A stretch of DNA of 64,000 nt from Elysia crispata. Taxonomy: Eukaryota; Mollusca; Gastropoda; Plakobranchidae. A program made the position numbers and the translations under genes. The notes beneath the pieces are model-generated. The model had not been told where the DNA came from and did not search any database. It saw nothing but the letters and a program-made list of their open reading frames with translations. The first letter of the stretch is position 1; every line of letters starts with the position of its first letter. Positions 63,135 to 64,000 of the stretch are shown piece after piece. The stretch is from the NCBI GenBank assembly GCA_033675545.1, contig JAWDGP010000832.1, forward strand, positions 507,501 to 571,500, given 5' to 3'.

Positions 63135-63138
<4 letters not shown>
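62187..63138. other. Unique stretch, nothing recognised
   Basis: A 78-codon + frame at 62354-62590 has no family motif or splice context. A T run lies at 62708-62725. Confidence 0.45.

Positions 63139-63208
<70 letters not shown>
63139..63208. repeat. (CT)n microsatellite
   Basis: About 34 CT units. Confidence 0.97.
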
Positions 63209-63217
<9 letters not shown>

Positions 63218-63239
63218 GGTCTCTATCTCAAACTTTCCC

Positions 63240-63540
63240 ATCATAAATCAACCATTAGGGAACCTTAAGAAACAAACGCAGGCTATGGGAACTAACATTA
63301 CGCCGCCCGGCTATCTTGCCCAGCTGACCAGTGGGCGAGAGAGGCCAGCCAGGTAAAGTATCGGCCGGACGCATCGTCCTCCGTCCAGTCTACCTGATTG
63401 TGTCTCCTCTGGTCACCTTAATTACTTAATCCGAGTGCTCATCCTGTCGCCTCTTGGCGGCTCCCAGGTCTCACCTCCGCGACAACTTGTCAACACTCTC
63501 CAGCTCCCACGGCGAGAGAATGGCATTTTACGGGCGAAGC
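63240..63540. other. GC-richer unassigned block
   Basis: Clearly less AT-rich than its surroundings, with several CpG (GCCGCCCGG, GGCCGGACGCATCG). No coding frame with splice context was identified. It could be regulatory or element-derived. Confidence 0.35.
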
Positions 63541-63734
63541 TTGTTGGTTTGTATATATACGATGCGTTTCATGTGACGTCTGTATCGAAGGCAACAATTT
63601 ATATTCCTTTAGTAGGGTGTTAATAAAATTGAGCTGACTAATAAAAAAAAACCAAAAAAAAAAAAACAACAACATGTGAACTTTTTCTGTTTGCATCTGT
63701 ACCCTTTTGTGTGTCTATAATTATGTCTTTTCTC

Positions 63735-63752
63735 TGTCTGTCTGTCTTTCTC

Positions 63753-63812
<60 letters not shown>
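63735..63812. repeat. (CTGT)n/(CT)n microsatellite
   Basis: A few CTGT units, then about 27 CT units. Confidence 0.96.
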
Positions 63813-63819
<7 letters not shown>

Positions 63820-64000
63820 GTTCTCTTTCAAAAGCGTATTTCTAACTCAATCATTATTATCATCCAAAGCTGTCCCAGCATCTTCTCTTAAACATCACTT
63901 CGTCATCGCCTTCCTTAAAAAAAAGTAAATACACGAGGAACATTATTTATTCAGAATACAGCACAATCACAAACACCACAGCGATGAAAAAAATATACAT

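Overview
The window reads as nuclear DNA of an animal, most likely a mollusc and perhaps a gastropod. It is AT-rich, has intron-split coding sequence, and is crowded with very long (CT/GA)n, (ATT)n and (AGT/CTA)n microsatellites. Remnants of mariner, DIRS-like, LINE and LTR elements are present, and TCTAGATCTAG-type strings recur. The species call is inference; nothing here names one.

Genes are sparse. At the left edge (1-668, + strand) lie the last two coding exons of an ETS transcription factor of the epithelial ESE/ELF3 type. They are joined at a phase-2 intron inside an arginine codon. At 39420-42616 (+) a second, unrecognised gene is suggested by three phase-constrained exon candidates, the last ending in TGA just before two AATAAA signals. 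I cannot support any other protein-coding gene. The other open frames are low-complexity translations, satellite translations or transposon debris.

Region by region: 1-7 kb holds the ETS 3' end, microsatellites and unassigned DNA. At 7.2-7.8 kb is a broken DIRS-like reverse transcriptase/RNase H (- strand). At 9.2-9.7 kb is a CpG-rich block with a hairpin. At 12.0-13.0 kb are three copies of a ~195-bp MITE-like unit. From 16.4 to 34.5 kb runs a composite repeat domain. Its core is an inverted repeat with arms at about 19.8-23.0 and 29.2-33.9 kb. Between the arms lies a 5.65-kb satellite of 54-bp monomers, partly arranged in 11-mer and 14-mer higher-order repeats. Both arms carry LINE reverse-transcriptase debris. 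Only the right arm carries a 1374-bp mariner with a perfect 30-bp terminal repeat, and the left arm keeps the related unfilled TA site. At 38.0-39.4 kb is a 1343-bp solo LTR with a 4-bp target duplication. It ends 34 bp before the first exon candidate of the unknown gene. From 47.5 to 57.2 kb (CT)n, (GA)n and (CTA)n tracts alternate with a recurring short spacer, partly as inverted pairs. From 57 to 64 kb there are more microsatellites, a duplicated splice-donor segment, a possible SINE and two GC-richer blocks.

The most unusual structure is the satellite-cored palindrome at about 19.8-33.9 kb, which could be a foldback-type element or an inverted segmental duplication. All alignments were done by eye, so boundaries may be off by a few to tens of bases.
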